From Mycolicibacterium tokaiense (GTDB lineage: Bacteria; Actinomycetota; Actinomycetes; Mycobacteriales; Mycobacteriaceae), in contig NZ_AP022600.1 of the NCBI RefSeq assembly GCF_010725885.1, forward strand, positions 5,270,001 through 5,334,000: a DNA stretch of 64,000 nt, given 5' to 3'. Under the pieces are notes generated by a model. It saw only the letters and a list, made by a program, of their open reading frames with translations, was not told the origin of the DNA and ran no database searches. Numbering within the stretch: the first letter of the stretch is position 1; every line of letters starts with the position of its first letter. The translations under genes were made by a program, and so were the position numbers. Below are positions 50,990 through 59,757 of the stretch, in pieces.

Positions 50990-52062
50990 GGGGTGACTCC
51001 TGTCGGGGATTCCAGTCGCGCGGTGGATCGTCGTTCGACGAGTTGGGTGGCCAGTTCGACGTGATGTGAGTCGAGTACGTCCCCGGCAGCCAGGCGCAGT
51101 GCGGTGCGCATGGCGACCGCCCCCATTTCGCGCAGTGGCTGGCGGATGGTGGTCAGCGGCGGCGCCGACAGTTTGGCCAGCTGGGTGTCGTCGAAACCCA
51201 CCACGCTGAGGTCTTCCGGCACCCGCAATCCGCGGGTCCGGGCCGCTTCGATCACGCCGAGTGCGGTCTCGTCGCTGGCTGCGAACACCGCCGTCGGCGG
51301 CGTCGGCAGGTCCAGCAGAGCCAGTCCCTCACGTAATCCGTTGTCGTAGAGAAAGTCCCCCGTTCGCACATAGTCGTCGGTCACGTCGGCACCGGCCTCT
51401 TCCATCGCGGCCCGGTAACCGTGCAAGCGGGCCTGGTTGCAGGCCGCGGTCATCGGTCCACCGACATAGGCGATCCGGCGGTGCGACAACGCAAGCAGGT
51501 GCTGGGTCGCGGCCAGGCCGCCGGCAAAGTTGGTGGAGCCGACGCTGGTGATGCGGGCGGTCGGTTGATTGAGCGGGTCGATGACCACCAGCGGCAGACC
51601 GAACCGGTGCAGCGCAGCGATGTCGGCCTCAGGGAGTTGGTCCACCACGGAAATCACCGCACGGCGCCCCGCCGCGGCCAGGTCGGACACCCACTGCGAC
51701 GCCACACCGGTATCGCGCTCACCGTCGGGACGCCTGCTGACCACCACCGCGACCCCGGCGGCGTCCCCCGCGTCGAGCAGACCCTGGACCACCTCGATGC
51801 CGTAGGCGTTGAGGTCCTCGTGGAACAACAGTTCTACGGTGGGCGGCCGCTCGCCTGCGCCGGCCACATCGACGGGCTCCGCGCGCCTGGCGACGTAGTG
51901 ATGCTGTTCGAGCAGGGTCTTCACCCGGGAGCGGGTCGCCGGAGCGACGTCGGTGCGTCCGTTGAGCACCTTGGACACCGTGGCTATCGAGACACCCGCG
52001 GACGCGGCGACGGTGGCCAGGGTCGCGCGGGCGCTGCGGTGGTGCTCGATGCTGTCAGTCAT
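50986..52062 (-). CDS. LacI-family transcriptional regulator
   Basis: 358 residues. N-terminal LacI HTH about 14-60 (TLATVAASAGVSIATVSKVLNGRTDV) and hinge, then a periplasmic-binding-protein-like ligand domain with YVGGPMTAACNQARLHGYRAAM and VVGFDDTQLAKLSAPPLTTIRQP. It most likely binds a beta-glucoside and controls GH3-lacI-GH1 and the divergent importer through the CGAAA-type dyads at 54.5-54.7 kb. The start lies within the last eight bases of the GH3 gene. Confidence 0.94.
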   Translation of the reverse strand: MTDSIEHHRSARATLATVAASAGVSIATVSKVLNGRTDVAPATRSRVKTLLEQHHYVARRAEPVDVAGAGERPPTVELLFHEDLNAYGIEVVQGLLDAGDAAGVAVVVSRRPDGERDTGVASQWVSDLAAAGRRAVISVVDQLPEADIAALHRFGLPLVVIDPLNQPTARITSVGSTNFAGGLAATQHLLALSHRRIAYVGGPMTAACNQARLHGYRAAMEEAGADVTDDYVRTGDFLYDNGLREGLALLDLPTPPTAVFAASDETALGVIEAARTRGLRVPEDLSVVGFDDTQLAKLSAPPLTTIRQPLREMGAVAMRTALRLAAGDVLDSHHVELATQLVERRSTARLESPTGVTP

Positions 52063-54493
52063 TGCCCGCCACCTCGGGCGCGACGGCGACCGGGGTCAGC
52101 ATGATCCGGTCCGGGCCGACCGCTCGGGTGTCACCGGTCAGCCAGACAGTCCCGCGGCAGGCTGCGTCAGCCGCTGACGTGCCCACCACCAGGTCCAGTT
52201 GGCCCGGTTCCACGATCCGTTCGAGGTCCGGTCCGGTGAAGGCAGTGCGGTCGGCGTGCACCGTGAACCTGACGATGACCGCGCCTCCAGCCGGCACCGG
52301 CACCCGCGCATAGCCGATGAGCTGGCGGGCCGGCCGGACCACCGACGCCACCGGATCTTCCACATACAGCTGCACCACTTCATCCCCCGCTCGAGACCCG
52401 GTGTTGCGAACCCGCACCGTCACGGTCCACTCACCATCGGTGGGCACGGAGTCGGGGGTGACCTGCAGCGCATCGAGCTCGAAGGTGGTGTAGCTGCGCC
52501 CGTATCCGAACGGGTAGAGCGGAGTGGGGTCGACACTGCTGATGTCGGCAGCCAGTGTGCCCAGTGGCGGCTGCAGGTAGGTGCCGGGCTGGCCGCCCGG
52601 GGTGCGTGGGATCTGCACCGGGAGCTTGCCACCCGGCTGCACACGTCCCGACAACACCCCGGCAATGGCTGCACCGCCCTCTTCGCCCGGCATGAAGGCC
52701 TGGACGAGCCCCGCCGCGCGGTCCGCCACGGCGCCGAGTGCGTACGGGCGGCCCGACACGACCACCACCACCACGGGAACACCGGTGGCCAGCAGTTCCT
52801 CGAGCAGGTCGGCCTGGACACCGGGCAGCCGCAGATCCTCTGCGTCACTGCCCTCCCCGGAGGAACCGTTGCCGAACAGACCCGCCAGATCGCCGACCAC
52901 CGCGACACAGAGATCTGCGGAGGTGGCCGCCTCGACCGCTGCGGCGAAACCAGACCGGTCGCGGCTCTGCACCCCGCAGCCCTGCTCATAGCGGACGTCC
53001 GTACCGGTGAGCTCGCCGGCCAGTGCCTCCACCACCGTCGGCACCGTCACACCCAGCCCGAAGCCCGGGTGGCGCGGCAGGACATGATTGGGAAAGGCAT
53101 AGCAGCCCATGAACGTTCGCGGATCCGCCGCGGCGGGGCCCACCACGGCTATCCGGTCGAGCCGGGGGCGGCCGACGCCGCCGAGAGGTAGCGCGGTGCC
53201 GGGGTCCAGCAGCACGATGGAGCGTTCGGCCAGCCGACGGGCGATGTCCCGGTTGGCGGGCGCGTCCAGGTCCACGTGGTCCGCGCCGGCCACCGACGCC
53301 TCTGGCGTCCAGTCCGGATCCAGTAAACCCAGCTGTACCTTCTGCAGCAGCAACCGCCGCACCGCGCGGTCCACCCACTCCACCGGAAGCCGCCCGTCGC
53401 GGACCCGTTCGGTGATGCCGTTGCCGAGACCGACCGTGTCGGGCAGTTCGACATCGACACCGGCGACCAGCGCCAGCACGCCGGACTCCTCCGCATCCGC
53501 GGCCACCCGATGCATCGTCGCCAGGAACGGCACCGACCAGTAGTCGGAGACGACGGTGCCCGTGAATCCCCACTGGCCGCGCAGCACATCGGTGAGCAGC
53601 CAGGAGTCCGCTGACGCCGGCACCCCGTCGACGTCGTTGTAGGCGCTCATCACCGAGCCTGCGCCGGCGACGGTGACCGCCACCTCGAACGGCGGAAAAA
53701 TCACATCCGCGAGCTCACGCCTGCCCATCGGCGCCGGACCGTGATTGCGACCGGCGCGCGATGCGGAGTAGCCGGCGAAGTGCTTCAGGGTGGCGATCAC
53801 CCCCGCGCTCTGCAACCCCCGCACGTACGCCGCCCCCAGCGTGGACACCACATAGGGATCTTCACCCATTGTCTCCTCCACCCGACCCCACCGATAGTCA
53901 CGCACCACATCGAGCACCGGCGAAAGCCCCTGATGCACACCAACACTGGCCATGTCGCGACCGATCGCCGCGGCCATTTCCTGCACCAGAGGCGGGTCGA
54001 AGGTGGCACCCCACGCGATCGCAGCCGGATACACGGTCGCGCCGTAGGCAGTGAATCCGGTCAGACACTCCTCGTGCACGAGGGCTGGGATGCGCAGCCG
54101 CGACTGCTCGACAACGATCCGCTGCTGATCGACCAACTCGGCGGCCCCCTGCATCGGCGTGACGGGACGGCTGCCGTAGATGCGGGTGAGGTGCCCCAGT
54201 CCGTGCCGGGCCGCGTCGCGCAGCGGGACGGCGCCGGACAGCGCAAAGGCGTCCTCCATCGGGGCGACGTTGGATGCGCCCTCGGCAAAGTCATCGCCAT
54301 CGCTGTCGACTTCGCCGGGAGCCCTGTCGTTGCTCGCCCACCTGCTGCCGAGCTGTGCGACCTTCTCCTCGATACTCAGCTCTGCCAGCAGCAGTTCCAC
54401 CCGCTGCGCTGCCGGCAGCGACGTGTTCTGCCAAGGCCGGGGGGCCGTCTCATCGACCGCCGAGTTCTGCTCGACCGGATGTAGTGAGGTCAC
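52055..54493 (-). CDS. GH3 beta-glucosidase
   Basis: 812 residues from GTG 54493. GH3 barrel with the nucleophile Asp317 in TVVSDYWSV, KHFAGYSAS and LDVVRDYRWGRVEETMGEDP; C-terminal sandwich with DLAGLFGNGSSGEG and a fibronectin-III-like end (about 690-765). No signal peptide, so probably cytoplasmic. AAGGA lies seven bases before the GTG; the frame is open another 110 codons but that part is AT-richer intergenic DNA carrying operators. First gene of the minus arm of the beta-glucoside locus. Confidence 0.93.
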   Translation of the reverse strand: MTSLHPVEQNSAVDETAPRPWQNTSLPAAQRVELLLAELSIEEKVAQLGSRWASNDRAPGEVDSDGDDFAEGASNVAPMEDAFALSGAVPLRDAARHGLGHLTRIYGSRPVTPMQGAAELVDQQRIVVEQSRLRIPALVHEECLTGFTAYGATVYPAAIAWGATFDPPLVQEMAAAIGRDMASVGVHQGLSPVLDVVRDYRWGRVEETMGEDPYVVSTLGAAYVRGLQSAGVIATLKHFAGYSASRAGRNHGPAPMGRRELADVIFPPFEVAVTVAGAGSVMSAYNDVDGVPASADSWLLTDVLRGQWGFTGTVVSDYWSVPFLATMHRVAADAEESGVLALVAGVDVELPDTVGLGNGITERVRDGRLPVEWVDRAVRRLLLQKVQLGLLDPDWTPEASVAGADHVDLDAPANRDIARRLAERSIVLLDPGTALPLGGVGRPRLDRIAVVGPAAADPRTFMGCYAFPNHVLPRHPGFGLGVTVPTVVEALAGELTGTDVRYEQGCGVQSRDRSGFAAAVEAATSADLCVAVVGDLAGLFGNGSSGEGSDAEDLRLPGVQADLLEELLATGVPVVVVVVSGRPYALGAVADRAAGLVQAFMPGEEGGAAIAGVLSGRVQPGGKLPVQIPRTPGGQPGTYLQPPLGTLAADISSVDPTPLYPFGYGRSYTTFELDALQVTPDSVPTDGEWTVTVRVRNTGSRAGDEVVQLYVEDPVASVVRPARQLIGYARVPVPAGGAVIVRFTVHADRTAFTGPDLERIVEPGQLDLVVGTSAADAACRGTVWLTGDTRAVGPDRIMLTPVAVAPEVAGND

Positions 54494-54513
54494 AAGACGG
54501 TCCTTCCGTCGTG

Positions 54514-54543
54514 GGAAAGTTTTCCGACTTCGAAAATGTTTCG
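54514..54543. promoter_or_regulatory. Two LacI-like dyads near the GH3 start
   Basis: GGAAA-GT-TTTCC (54514-54525) and CGAAA-ATG-TTTCG (54531-54543) lie 21-50 bases upstream of the GH3 GTG. They share the half-site pattern with a third site near the importer promoter. The whole 54494-54797 gap is AT-richer than its surroundings and otherwise shows only the promoter listed next. Confidence 0.6.
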
Positions 54544-54668
54544 ACAAGTCTTCGATCGAACCAGAAATAGGTCGACATGACTGTTCTAGCACTAAAGATG
54601 GTTTCCAACAATATGTTTGCGGCATTGAATGAATGCAAATCATGGCGCTGCGACGCAAAAAGACGCTA

Positions 54669-54728
54669 TTGACATCGTTGAAACCGTAAATATACGTTGA
54701 GTTTGCGGTCATCGTCGAAATATTTCGA
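54669..54728 (+). promoter_or_regulatory. Promoter and LacI-like operator of the sugar importer
   Basis: TTGACA (54669-54674), a 16-base gap and TATACG (54691-54696) form a sigma-A-like promoter. Just downstream a perfect 14-bp palindrome TCGAAATATTTCGA (54715-54728) sits where a bound repressor would block the start of transcription. Its CGAAA/TTTCG halves match the dyads near the GH3 gene. Confidence 0.6.
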
Positions 54729-54797
54729 TATAGCGATGCCCCGCCTCGGGTGACCGACAAAGCCGCGATGGAGCGGCTCTCACGTACGGAGCTGAGC

Positions 54798-56183
54798 GTG
54801 GACTTCACATCTGCAGACCTCAAAAGTGTTGATGCAAAAGCTTTTCAGCGCGGCATCACGTCGCGTCGAACCTTCCTTGCCGCCGCGCTCAGTGTCCCCG
54901 TCCTGGGCGCGCTGGCTGCATGCGGCAGCTCCGGACCGAGCGGATCAGGACAGAATGGCGGCGCTCCCCCAGGGTCTGCGTCCTACTGGTTCCTCACCTC
55001 CCAGCCCCAGGAGGGCATCCGTACCGCGGCGGTCGAGCGTTTCAATGAGGCCAACCCGGACAGCCAGATTCAGTTCACCGCCTTCCAGAACGACGCCTTC
55101 AAGACCAAGATCAAGACCGCGATCGGTGCCGGTCAGGCGCCGACGCTGATCTTCGGCTGGGGCGGTGGCACGTTGCGAAGTTACGTCGACGCCGGCCAGG
55201 TCGATGATCTGACCTCGTGGTTCGACGAGAATCCGGCAGTCAAGAACCGGTTGTTCCCAACCGCTTTCGGTCCGGCAACGGTGGATAACAAGATCTATGC
55301 GATGCCCACCGAAACCGTCCAGCCGATCGTCCTCTACTACAACAAAGAGGTCTTTGACAACGTTGGTGCCACACCACCTCAGAGCTGGGGCGACATCATG
55401 GATCTGGCGCCGAGGTTCAATGCCGCAGGAGTAGCTCCCTTCTCACTGGCCGGACAGTCCCGCTGGCCCGAGATGATGTGGTTGGAGTTCCTGTTCGACC
55501 GTCTTGGCGGACCCGAGGTGTTCGAAGCGGCCTACAACGGCGAGCCGAATGCCTGGTCGAACCCGGTGGCAATCGACGCTCTGACCAAGGTGCAGGACCT
55601 GGTGAAAGCCGACGGATTTGTCAACGGCTTCTCCTCGGTGACTGCCGACTCCAACGCAGATCAGGCACTGCTGTACACAGGTAAGGCCGCCATGATGCTC
55701 CAAGGCAGCTGGACCTACGGCGGAATGGCCACTGACGGGGGCGATTTCGTCTCCAGCGGGAAGTTGGGTTACATGAACTTCCCCGGCGTCGACGGCGGCA
55801 CCGGAGATCCGTCCGATACCGTCGGCAACCCGGCCCAGTATCTGTCGATCTACTCGAAGGCCACCGACGAACAGAAGGAGGTCGCGAAGAAGTTCCTCAG
55901 CACGGCGGTCCTGTCCGACGAGGAAGTCAAAGAGTGGATCGGCATCGGCAGCGTGCCGATAGTGCAGGGCACACAGAGCGAACTGGGCACCTCGACAGAC
56001 GCCGATTTCCTCGAGTTCATCTATCGCGTGTCCACCGAGGCCAAGGTCTTTGCCCAGTCGTGGGATCAGGCGTTGTCGCCGACAGCTGCCGAGACACTGC
56101 TCGACAACATCTCCCGACTGTTCCAGCTCTCGATCAGCCCACAACAGTTCGCCGACAACATGAACCAGGCCACTGCCAAATGA
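54798..56183 (+). CDS. ABC sugar-binding lipoprotein with Tat-type signal (CUT1 family)
   Basis: 461 residues from GTG 54798, which has GGAG six bases upstream; GTG 54750 and ATG 54768 are in-frame alternatives. The leader has a twin-arginine motif SRRTFL (Arg23-Arg24) and a lipobox LAAC (Cys42), so export by Tat as a lipoprotein is likely. The mature part is a family 1 extracellular binding protein (AVERFNEANPDSQIQFTAF, GKAAMMLQGSWTYGG). With two permeases following, it forms an importer for beta-glucosides or cello-oligosaccharides, inferred from the glycosidases beside it. Confidence 0.9.
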   Translation: MDFTSADLKSVDAKAFQRGITSRRTFLAAALSVPVLGALAACGSSGPSGSGQNGGAPPGSASYWFLTSQPQEGIRTAAVERFNEANPDSQIQFTAFQNDAFKTKIKTAIGAGQAPTLIFGWGGGTLRSYVDAGQVDDLTSWFDENPAVKNRLFPTAFGPATVDNKIYAMPTETVQPIVLYYNKEVFDNVGATPPQSWGDIMDLAPRFNAAGVAPFSLAGQSRWPEMMWLEFLFDRLGGPEVFEAAYNGEPNAWSNPVAIDALTKVQDLVKADGFVNGFSSVTADSNADQALLYTGKAAMMLQGSWTYGGMATDGGDFVSSGKLGYMNFPGVDGGTGDPSDTVGNPAQYLSIYSKATDEQKEVAKKFLSTAVLSDEEVKEWIGIGSVPIVQGTQSELGTSTDADFLEFIYRVSTEAKVFAQSWDQALSPTAAETLLDNISRLFQLSISPQQFADNMNQATAK

Positions 56184-57100
56184 TCCCGGCACCAACCGGG
56201 ATCCGCCCTGGGCAGCCGACTCCGCGGTCGGCGCGCAACACCCGGGTCGCATTCCTGGCCGTGCCCGCGCTGGTCTTCTTCGTCGCGTTTGCCGTGATTC
56301 CGCTCCTGGGCGTCCTCCTGCTGAGCTTCAGCCAGTGGGACGGCATCGGAGCCATCCAGCCGGCCGGTCTGGCCAGCTGGCAGTCGGTGCTCACCGACCC
56401 CGCGCTCCCGCACACGATTTGGGTGACGTTTCTGCTGATGGTGCTCTCGTGGGCAGTGCAGACGCCGGCCAGCGTGGTCATCGGAGCCTTCCTGGCCGGG
56501 CGCCAGCGCTACCGCGAGTGGCTCGCAGTGCTGTACTTCATCCCGCTGCTCCTCAGCTCGGCCGCCATCGCGATCACCTACAAAGCCCTGTTGGATCCCA
56601 ACTTCGGGCTCGGCGTCGGATTGGGGGTGCCGCTACTGAGCCAGGACTGGCTCGGCCAGGGCGGCCTGGCCCTGGGGGTGGTGATCTTCATCGTGTCCTG
56701 GCAATTCGTGCCGTTCCACTCTCTGATCTACCAGGGCGCCATTCAACAGATCCCGCGGTCGATGTACGAGGCTGCCCAGCTCGACGGCGCTGGTCGGTGC
56801 CGGCAGTTCTTCTCCATCACGCTGCCCGCGCTGCGGTACACGATGGTCACGTCCTCCACGCTCATGGTGATCGGCTCCCTGACCTTCTTCGACCTGATCT
56901 TCGTGCTCACCGGCGGCGGCCCGGGCGACGCCACCCGGGTGCTCGCACTCGACATGTACCGACGCGGTTTCCAGGCCAACCTGATGGGCCCCGCCAGCGT
57001 GATCGCGGTGATCCTGGTGCTCGTCGGGTTGGGGATGGCGTTGCTGCTGCGACGTCTCGGCGGGGGTACGCCGTCACACAGCCAATTGGATGGTGCCTGA
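56180..57100 (+). CDS. ABC sugar transporter permease (CUT1, MalF-like)
   Basis: 306 residues with six membrane helices, first about 23-46. The EAA loop reads SMYEAAQLDGAGRCRQFFSITLP. ATG 56180 overlaps the binding-protein stop (ATGA). It partners the next permease. Confidence 0.93.
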   Translation: MIPAPTGIRPGQPTPRSARNTRVAFLAVPALVFFVAFAVIPLLGVLLLSFSQWDGIGAIQPAGLASWQSVLTDPALPHTIWVTFLLMVLSWAVQTPASVVIGAFLAGRQRYREWLAVLYFIPLLLSSAAIAITYKALLDPNFGLGVGLGVPLLSQDWLGQGGLALGVVIFIVSWQFVPFHSLIYQGAIQQIPRSMYEAAQLDGAGRCRQFFSITLPALRYTMVTSSTLMVIGSLTFFDLIFVLTGGGPGDATRVLALDMYRRGFQANLMGPASVIAVILVLVGLGMALLLRRLGGGTPSHSQLDGA

Positions 57101-57101
57101 C

Positions 57102-58004
57102 ATGTCGGCGACGCTGACCACCCCGTCCACCCGCACCACACACCCACCGGCGCGTCCGACGACGCGGCGACGCGGGCGGATGCGCCATGGGGAGCGGCCG
57201 AACTGGCTCGGCGCCCTGATTGCCTTCCTGTGGCTGGCGGTGGTGCTGGTCCCGATCTACTGGATCGTCATCACCAGTCTGAAGAGCCAGAGCAACTACT
57301 TCGCCACCAATCCGTTGCTGCCCTCCCCGGAGTCGGACTTCGAGCAATACCGGTTCGTGGCCCAGTCGGACTTTCCGCGCTATTTCCTCAACAGCGCCGT
57401 TGTCGCGATCGGCACGGTGGTGCCGACGATTCTGCTTGCGTTCATGGCGGCCTATGCGATCGTGCGGGGCAACGGCCGGTTCCTGCGCGTGGCGAATGTG
57501 ATCTTTTTGTCGGGACTGGCAATTCCACTGCAGGCCGTGGTGATCCCGGTCTATCTGATCATCATCCGACTGCATCTCTACGACACTCTGCTCGCGATCA
57601 TCCTGCCCTCCATCGCGTTTGCCATTCCCCTGTCGGTGCTGGTGCTCGCGAACTTCATCCGGGATGTGCCCAAGGAGCTGTTCGAGTCGATGAGTATGGA
57701 CGGCGCCAGTGAGTGGGCCACCATGTGGCGGCTCGCCTTTCCCCTGGCCCGGCCCGCCCTGGTCACGGTGGCGGTCTACAACGGCCTGACGGTCTGGAAC
57801 GGGTTCCTGCTGCCGCTGATCCTGACCCAGAGTCCGGACCAGCGGACCCTGCCCCTGGCCCTGTGGACGTTTCAGGGCCAGTACAGCGTCAACGTGCCGG
57901 CGGTCATGGCCTCGGTGGTACTCAGCACGCTGCCGGTGATCGTGCTCTACGCCTTCGGCCGCCGCCAGTTGGTCAGCGGGTTGACGGCCGGCTTCAGCAA
58001 GTAG
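57102..58004 (+). CDS. ABC sugar transporter permease (CUT1, MalG-like)
   Basis: 300 residues, six membrane helices after an Arg-rich cytoplasmic leader of about 35 residues. EAA loop LFESMSMDGASEWATMWRLAFP. Start is ATG 57102, one base after the upstream stop; an ATG at 57090 is also in frame. No ATPase gene follows: the next DNA is a decayed dehydrogenase fragment, so the importer must borrow an ATPase, as MsiK serves several CUT1 systems in Streptomyces. Confidence 0.92.
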   Translation: MSATLTTPSTRTTHPPARPTTRRRGRMRHGERPNWLGALIAFLWLAVVLVPIYWIVITSLKSQSNYFATNPLLPSPESDFEQYRFVAQSDFPRYFLNSAVVAIGTVVPTILLAFMAAYAIVRGNGRFLRVANVIFLSGLAIPLQAVVIPVYLIIIRLHLYDTLLAIILPSIAFAIPLSVLVLANFIRDVPKELFESMSMDGASEWATMWRLAFPLARPALVTVAVYNGLTVWNGFLLPLILTQSPDQRTLPLALWTFQGQYSVNVPAVMASVVLSTLPVIVLYAFGRRQLVSGLTAGFSK

Positions 58005-58355
58005 GTCACCCGGCGGCGCGGGCTTCGACATCATCGTCGACAACGTCGGTGGCGCCACGCTGGACGCCTCGTTCACCGCGGTCACGCGCTACACCGGCCA
58101 CGTCCTCGGCGCGCTGGGCTGGGGCACCCACAACCTGGCGCCCCTGTACTTCCGGGGCGCCGACTATTCGGGCGTGTTCACCGTGCTGCCACTGCTGATC
58201 GGACGCGGCCGGGAACACCACGGACACATCCTCTCGAACGCTGCCGCACTGGTCGAGAGCGGACAGCTCGTCCCGCGGCTGCACCCGACATCCTCGCCGT
58301 TGCACACAAGAGTCTGTTGTGCGAGGGCACCTTGCCGCGGCCCGACCTCGGATAG
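58005..58355 (+). pseudogene. 3' remnant of a medium-chain zinc/quinone-type dehydrogenase
   Basis: Translation from about 58015 gives GFDIIVDNVGGATLDASF, then GHVLGALGWGTHNLAPL and GVFTVLPLLIGRGREHHGH, the C-terminal half of a medium-chain alcohol dehydrogenase/quinone oxidoreductase. The N-terminal half and any start codon are absent; the match begins only some ten bases after the permease stop. Near 58280 the frame is lost, and the expected ending (DILAVAHKSLLCEGT, stop TAG 58353-58355) continues in another frame. It is therefore 5'-truncated and frameshifted, most simply the scar of a deletion or insertion at the end of the beta-glucoside operon. Confidence 0.78.
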
Positions 58356-58360
58356 GCCCG

Positions 58361-59107
58361 CTAAACCTGGTTGATACCCCCGTCGACGAAGATCTCCGCA
58401 CCTGTCATGAAGCTGCTCGCATCGGAGCCGAGGAAGACCACCACAGCGGCCAGTTCGGCAGGATCACCTATCCGCTTCATCGGGTTCGTTGCCAGACCGT
58501 CGAAGAACACCTGCCGCTGGTCTTCGTCAGGCACCAGCTCGGTGAGTCCCTCGGTCAGGATCGGACCGGGAATGACCGTGTTGACCCGGAAGCCACGCTC
58601 GCCCAACTCGGTGGCCCAGGTGCGGCCGAAGGACCGGACAGCAGCCTTTGCCGCGGCGTAAGCGCCGAATGCCGGCATACCCTTGGTGGCTGCGGTCGAG
58701 CCGGACAGCACGATCGAGGCACCGCGATTGAGTAGCGGCAGCGTCTTCTGCACGGTGAACACCGTCCCGCCCACGTTGCGGTTAAACGTGTCGATGAGGT
58801 GCTCGGGTGTCTCGTCCTCCAGCGTCGCGAACTCGCCACTGCCGGCGTTGGTGAAGACGATGTCGAGGCCGTCACCTGCGTCGCGGATGACCCCCACAAG
58901 TCGATCCAGATCCGCTGTGTTGGTGACATCGCTGGCAACACCGACGACACCGGAACCCAGGGACGCTGCGGCGGCGTCGACGCGCTGTTGGGTACGCCCG
59001 GTGATGAACACCTTGGCGCCCGCGTCGGCGAAGGCGCGCGCCGTCGCAAAGCCGATGCCGGATGTGCCGCCGGTGATCAGTGCTGTCTTTCCTTCGAGCT
59101 GAGCCAT
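58361..59107 (-). CDS. Short-chain dehydrogenase/reductase
   Basis: 248 residues. NAD(P)-binding TGGTSGIG (12-19), NAG (88-90), and catalytic Ser138, Tyr150 and Lys154 (GAYAAAK) are present, with the C-terminal GAEIFVDGG of classical SDRs. ATG 59107 has GGAGG five bases upstream. The substrate is not evident. A perfect 15-bp inverted repeat lies 46-91 bases upstream, so it is strongly regulated, but no regulator gene adjoins it in the window. Its stop is five bases from the end of the convergent pseudogene. Confidence 0.92.
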   Translation of the reverse strand: MAQLEGKTALITGGTSGIGFATARAFADAGAKVFITGRTQQRVDAAAASLGSGVVGVASDVTNTADLDRLVGVIRDAGDGLDIVFTNAGSGEFATLEDETPEHLIDTFNRNVGGTVFTVQKTLPLLNRGASIVLSGSTAATKGMPAFGAYAAAKAAVRSFGRTWATELGERGFRVNTVIPGPILTEGLTELVPDEDQRQVFFDGLATNPMKRIGDPAELAAVVVFLGSDASSFMTGAEIFVDGGINQV

Positions 59108-59152
59108 TTCATCCTCCAGTTGTCGAAAACGCCTGCTGTGTTTCAGATCCAA

Positions 59153-59198
59153 CAACTAGGTGACATGACACCTTATTCCAGGACATGTCACCTAGTTG
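59153..59198 (-). promoter_or_regulatory. Perfect 15-bp inverted-repeat operator upstream of the SDR
   Basis: CAACTAGGTGACATG (59153-59167) and CATGTCACCTAGTTG (59184-59198) are exact inverted copies 16 bases apart. Each half also contains an AGGTG/CACCT-type sub-dyad, so two dimers may bind. It lies 46 bases upstream of the SDR ATG; the regulator is not identified. Confidence 0.7.
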
Positions 59199-59757
59199 CC
59201 CGCACCCGGCGTGTGCCGCGGTCGCCCTACCCCGCCCGGACATCGGTGACGGATACTCCGTCGGGCCACGGCGCCACACGTCACCCGCGCAGCTCCCCCA
59301 CCGCCGTCAAGACCAATTCCGCGAGCCCAGATGTGGTGATGTGCGGCTGTACACCGTGGAGTACTTGCAACACAGCCGATTTCGCATTGGGTCAGCCACC
59401 CCGAAGTGCTGACGAAGGAGCGCCAGGGACAGCCCCGAGAAGCCGGACCTGCGGAGGGCGACATACCCGCTGCCCCCTGGGGCGGAGGTCGTCCCGATGC
59501 CCAGAACTCGCCCATTGACCACCTCGATGCCCGACCCAACCGATCCAGGATCCTTCGTCGATGGCCGACCCTGTATGACCACCTCCGCAAGCGCCGCAGT
59601 GATCGACCGCAAGGGCGGACCGTTTGGTTCCGCGACGTCGTGAGGGAGGAGGCCCACAGACAAAGGCGCCAGTTTGATGCGGGTGCTACACCCCCTCGTC
59701 CCCTCGTCGAATGGAGCGTGGACAATCAACCCCCATGCTCTTCCTTGGTCAGTGCGC
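59199..59757. other. Gap without a recognised gene
   Basis: About 560 bases between the SDR operator and the LLM oxidoreductase. The longest frames are 140 codons on the minus strand (59307-59729) and 131 on the plus strand (59406-59801); neither product is recognisable, neither has a convincing ribosome-binding site, and they overlap one another. Stretches such as VNGRVLGIGTTSAPGG on the minus strand read protein-like, so a decayed gene is possible. Confidence 0.4.
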
